Below the pieces are notes generated by a model. It saw only the letters and a list, made by a program, of their open reading frames with translations. It was not told where the DNA came from and made no database searches. DNA of 64,000 nt, taken from positions 1,116,001-1,180,000 of the forward strand of contig CABJAM010000001.1 of assembly GCA_902363555.1 (NCBI GenBank), written 5' to 3'. The DNA is from Lachnospiraceae bacterium. Lineage in GTDB: Bacteria > Bacillota > Clostridia > Lachnospirales > Lachnospiraceae. The translations under genes were made by a program, and so were the position numbers. Shown here piece by piece: positions 61,122-64,000 of the stretch; positions within the stretch are counted from its first letter, which is position 1, and the number at the start of each line of letters is the position of its first letter.

Positions 61122-62264
61122 ATGATTTTATCAGAGAAGCATGAGATGATGCGCAGGCTGTACCGTCAGTTTGCGGAGACAGAATTTACGACGGAGATTC
61201 TTGACGCACTGGAGGAGACGGGGGAATTTAACTGGGAGATGCATAAAAAAATGTCCGACAACGGCTTTATGGGCGTGAAAATACCTACAGAGTACGGCGG
61301 TCAGGGCGGCGACAGCCTGGCTTATGTGCTGATGGTGGAGGAGTTTGCCCGGGTGAGCCCGGTACTCTCGCTTTATGCCAATACATCCAATTCCCTGGGC
61401 GCCGGGCCGCTGTTGTTCTGCGGTACGAAGGAGCAGAAGGAAAAGTATGTGACGCCGGTAGCCAGGGGAGAAAAGATCATGGTCTTCGCCCTGACGGAGC
61501 CAGGGGCCGGGTCGGATGCCGGAAGTACTCTGACCACAGCGGTGGAGGACGGCGACGCTTACATACTTAACGGAAGAAAGACCTTTATCAGCGGCGCGCC
61601 TTTTGCCGACTACGCGGTCATCTATGCCCGCACTGATATGAGCCAGAAGGGATCCAGAGGACTTTCCATGTTTATTGTGGATATGAAGCTGCCGGGTGTT
61701 AGTGTTGGAAAACATGAAAATAAGATGGGGATTATTGGATATCCCACCAGCGATATTATTTTGGAAAATGTGCGCGTGCCGAAATCGGACCTGCTGGGGC
61801 CATTGCACAAAGGCTTTTCCACAGCGATGAAAACACTGGATGGCGGACGGCTCGGGGTAGCTGCTCAGTCGCTGGGGATTGCCCAGGGATGCCTGGATGA
61901 ATCGATCCGATATGCGAAGGAGCGCAAGCAGTTTGGACGGCCCATTGCCAATTTCCAGGCCATCAGCTTTATGCTTGCAGATATGGCGACGGAGATCGAG
62001 GCGGCCAGAGAGCTTGTGTACAATACCGCTGTTATGAAGGACGCCGGCAGCCCGGAGAGTGCCAAGCGCTGCGCCATGTCCAAGCTGTTTGCGTCGGAAA
62101 TGTGTAACCGCATAGCTTATAAGGCTGTTCAGATTCACGGCGGCTACGGCTATATTAAAGAATACAAGGTGGAGCGGTTTTACCGCGATGCGCGGATCAC
62201 CACACTTTATGAGGGAACATCACAGGTGCAGCAGATGGTGATTTCCGGAAATATTTTAAGATAG
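61122..62264 (+). CDS. Acyl-CoA dehydrogenase
   Basis: FAD enzyme of 380 residues that oxidises an acyl-CoA or reduces an enoyl-CoA, with electrons passed to or from Etf. Motifs are FALTEPGAGSDAGS (FAD/substrate region), ERKQFGRPIANFQ, QIHGGYGYIKEY and YEGTSQVQQ, with the likely catalytic base Glu364. Gut Clostridia use such enzymes with EtfBA as butyryl-CoA or acryloyl-CoA reductases. It is followed by etfB after 13 bases. Confidence 0.96.
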   Translation: MILSEKHEMMRRLYRQFAETEFTTEILDALEETGEFNWEMHKKMSDNGFMGVKIPTEYGGQGGDSLAYVLMVEEFARVSPVLSLYANTSNSLGAGPLLFCGTKEQKEKYVTPVARGEKIMVFALTEPGAGSDAGSTLTTAVEDGDAYILNGRKTFISGAPFADYAVIYARTDMSQKGSRGLSMFIVDMKLPGVSVGKHENKMGIIGYPTSDIILENVRVPKSDLLGPLHKGFSTAMKTLDGGRLGVAAQSLGIAQGCLDESIRYAKERKQFGRPIANFQAISFMLADMATEIEAARELVYNTAVMKDAGSPESAKRCAMSKLFASEMCNRIAYKAVQIHGGYGYIKEYKVERFYRDARITTLYEGTSQVQQMVISGNILR

Positions 62265-62277
62265 AGAGGTGCGGAAA

Positions 62278-63099
62278 ATGAAAATAATTGTATGTGTTAA
62301 GCAGGTTCCGGATACCTCCGGAAAAGTAGCAGTTAAAGCGGACGGCACTATGGACCGGGCTTCCATGGCAACCATCATCAATCCGGACGATCTGAACGCC
62401 ACTGAGGCGGCATTGTCCATGAAGGATGATATATTACGACAGAACCCGGAGGCGTCTGTGAAGGTGATCGTTGTGACAATGGGACCGGCGCAGGCCAGCT
62501 CTATGCTCCATGAGCTGCTGGCCATGGGAGCGGACGAGGCCGTTCTCGTATCCGGCCGGGAATTTGGCGGCTCAGATACATTTGCCACCTCCCAGATATT
62601 GGCGGCAGCCATCCGCCGGATCGGCATGGAGCCGGATACCGTCATCTTTTGCGGCCGTCAGGCCATTGACGGGGATACGGCCCAGGTGGGCCCGCAGATT
62701 GCGGAAAAGCTGGATATTCCCCAGGTGTCCTATGTGCAGGAAATCCGCCGTGAAGAAAACACACTGACAGTGAAGCGTATGCTGGAGGACGGATATGAGC
62801 GGATCATTGTGGATCTGCCCTGCCTTCTGACCTGCATCCGGGAGCTGAACACGCCCCGCTATATGACGGTAAGAGGAATTTTGGTGCACGATCAGAAGCC
62901 CTATACCATATTTGATTATGAAGCGTTGAAGGATGACAGCCTGATCGAGACGGATACGATCGGACTTAAAGGTTCGCCTACCAACGTTTTCCGTTCCTTC
63001 TCCGCACCTGTAAAGGGCGCCGGCCAGATGTTAAAAGGGAGTCCTGCGCAGGCAGTGACGCAGCTTTTTGATATTCTGGAAACGAAGCACATGATTTAG
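62278..63099 (+). CDS. etfB: Electron transfer flavoprotein, beta subunit
   Basis: Small subunit of the FAD/AMP (or bifurcating FAD) electron carrier, 273 residues. It has IVCVKQVPDTSGKVAV at the start, VIVVTMGPAQASSML and CGRQAIDGDTAQVGPQIAEKL. The start is ATG 62278; an in-frame GTG at 62269 is less well placed. It pairs with the preceding dehydrogenase and the following etfA, as in clostridial bcd-etfBA operons. Confidence 0.96.
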   Translation: MKIIVCVKQVPDTSGKVAVKADGTMDRASMATIINPDDLNATEAALSMKDDILRQNPEASVKVIVVTMGPAQASSMLHELLAMGADEAVLVSGREFGGSDTFATSQILAAAIRRIGMEPDTVIFCGRQAIDGDTAQVGPQIAEKLDIPQVSYVQEIRREENTLTVKRMLEDGYERIIVDLPCLLTCIRELNTPRYMTVRGILVHDQKPYTIFDYEALKDDSLIETDTIGLKGSPTNVFRSFSAPVKGAGQMLKGSPAQAVTQLFDILETKHMI

Positions 63100-63121
63100 G
63101 AGCGGAAGGGAGGAAATAAAA

Positions 63122-64000
63122 ATGTCTGATTTTAATAATACAAAGGTTGAAGATTTTAAAGGCGTCTGGGTTTTTTGTGAACAGCGCGGCGGTCAGTTAA
63201 TGCCTACGGATTTTGAATTGATCTCCGAGGGGCGCAAGCTGGCGGATGATCTGGGCTGCGAGCTGACGGGCGTTCTGCTGGGCGATTCGGTCAGGGATCT
63301 GGCGGGCGAGCTGGGCGGTTATGGCGCCGACCAGGTGCTTGTGTGCGAATCCCCGCTGTTAAAGGATTATACGACGGATGGATACACGAAGGTCATCTGT
63401 GATCTGGTCATGGAATATAAGCCGGAGGTTTTCCTCATTGGGGCGACCAATATCGGACGCGACCTGGGACCCAGATGCGCCGCGCGGCTGCATACCGGCC
63501 TGACGGCAGACTGTACAAGCCTGTTTGTGGATACGGAGAAATATCTGCACTTTTTATCGGAGAACAGCACCATTGATACGAATCCGGAGAAATACGATAT
63601 GGCGGCGAAAAATCTGAAAATGACACGTCCGGCTTTCGGCGGCCATCTCATGGCAACCATTGTCTGCTCCAGATTTCGCCCGCAAATGTCCACGGTTCGC
63701 CCAGGCGTTATGAAAAAAGCGGAATTTGATCCAAAAAAGGCGGAAGCCGTGGCTGTCAAATACCCGGAATTTTCACTGAGCCCGGACGATATCCGCACAA
63801 AGGTTGTGGAGATTGTCAAAGAGACAAAGGCCATGGTCGATCTGACCGGTGCCGAGGTCATCGTTTCGGTGGGCTACGGGATCAGTCGGAATGTGGAGAA
63901 GGGTCTGGCGCTGGCATCGCAGTTGGCGGACGCCCTGGGCGGCGTTGTGGGAGCCTCCAGAGCAGTGGTGGATGCCGGATGGATGTCGGCGGATCATCAG
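63122..64000 (+). CDS. etfA: Electron transfer flavoprotein, alpha subunit (3' truncated)
   Basis: Large Etf subunit; the open frame runs to the window edge (293 codons seen of about 330-400). It begins SDFNNTKVEDFKGVWVFCEQ and has GATNIGRDLGPRCAARLHTG. The C-terminal FAD domain has started (VSVGYGISRNVEKGLALA, then GASRAVVDAGW). No ferredoxin domain is seen at the N-terminus. It completes the electron carrier used by the acyl-CoA dehydrogenase. Confidence 0.96.
   Translation, partial: MSDFNNTKVEDFKGVWVFCEQRGGQLMPTDFELISEGRKLADDLGCELTGVLLGDSVRDLAGELGGYGADQVLVCESPLLKDYTTDGYTKVICDLVMEYKPEVFLIGATNIGRDLGPRCAARLHTGLTADCTSLFVDTEKYLHFLSENSTIDTNPEKYDMAAKNLKMTRPAFGGHLMATIVCSRFRPQMSTVRPGVMKKAEFDPKKAEAVAVKYPEFSLSPDDIRTKVVEIVKETKAMVDLTGAEVIVSVGYGISRNVEKGLALASQLADALGGVVGASRAVVDAGWMSADHQ

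Overview
The window looks like a chromosomal segment from an anaerobic Clostridia bacterium, most likely a Lachnospiraceae-type gut commensal. The evidence is Gram-positive style ribosome binding sites (AGGAGG) before nearly every gene, sigma-A promoters, TTG and GTG starts, a spoVG-pth-mfd core, glgC-glgD pairing, DnaD/DnaI-type helicase-loader genes, CUT1 and BMP-type ABC importers, and a CoA-transferase/acyl-CoA dehydrogenase/EtfBA operon. The species assignment is inference; no rRNA or tRNA gene was found.

Layout. 1-2.7 kb: end of a CUT1 sugar ABC transporter operon. 2.8-4.3 kb: an AT-rich insert with an ArsR-type regulator and an alpha/beta hydrolase, both preceded by the same operator. 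4.4-6.2 kb: two membrane-protein genes with a TetR regulator. 6.3-8.2 kb: a frameshifted Cro/C1-type regulator gene and an AraC/GyrI-like regulator. 8.4-15.7 kb: an ABC-F ATPase and a BMP-family (nucleoside-type) ABC importer in an unusual gene order. 16-17.3 kb: a PD-(D/E)XK (Rpn-like) nuclease and a short lipoprotein ORF. 17.4-29.7 kb: amidohydrolase, CCA-adding enzyme, PlsC, MalQ, an RNA-methyltransferase-like protein, a large exported protein and AsnRS. 30-33.2 kb: an SbcD/SbcC-like (YhaO/YhaN-like) pair. 33.3-39 kb: PRPP synthetase, helicase loader, DnaD protein and MurC, with DnaA-box clusters between them. 39.4-48.5 kb: glgCD, spoVG, pth, mfd and a PrsA-like foldase lipoprotein. 48.6-53.4 kb: GH3 glycosidase and a sugar isomerase with a divergent AraC regulator. 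53.5-55.3 kb: a histidine-repeat exported protein, an ECF sigma factor and an RsgI-like anti-sigma factor with a His/Glu-rich tail. 55.5-58.4 kb: Gfo/Idh/MocA oxidoreductase, TIM-barrel isomerase and AraC regulator. 58.4-64 kb: TetR regulator divergent from a CoA-transferase/acyl-CoA dehydrogenase/EtfB/EtfA operon that runs off the window.

The most interesting material is not in the housekeeping genes. (i) The His-repeat protein plus ECF sigma plus anti-sigma with a His/Glu-rich tail looks like a metal- or pH-responsive envelope system. (ii) Three kinds of dispersed structured repeats occupy intergenic space: a hairpin of about 29 nt that recurs before start codons, an 83-84 bp three-hairpin unit that follows intrinsic terminators and shows compensatory base changes, and long GC-rich inverted repeats of about 426 and 172 bp. 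(iii) Seven DnaA-box-like sites bracket the helicase-loader operon. (iv) Many proteins carry in-frame low-complexity expansions.
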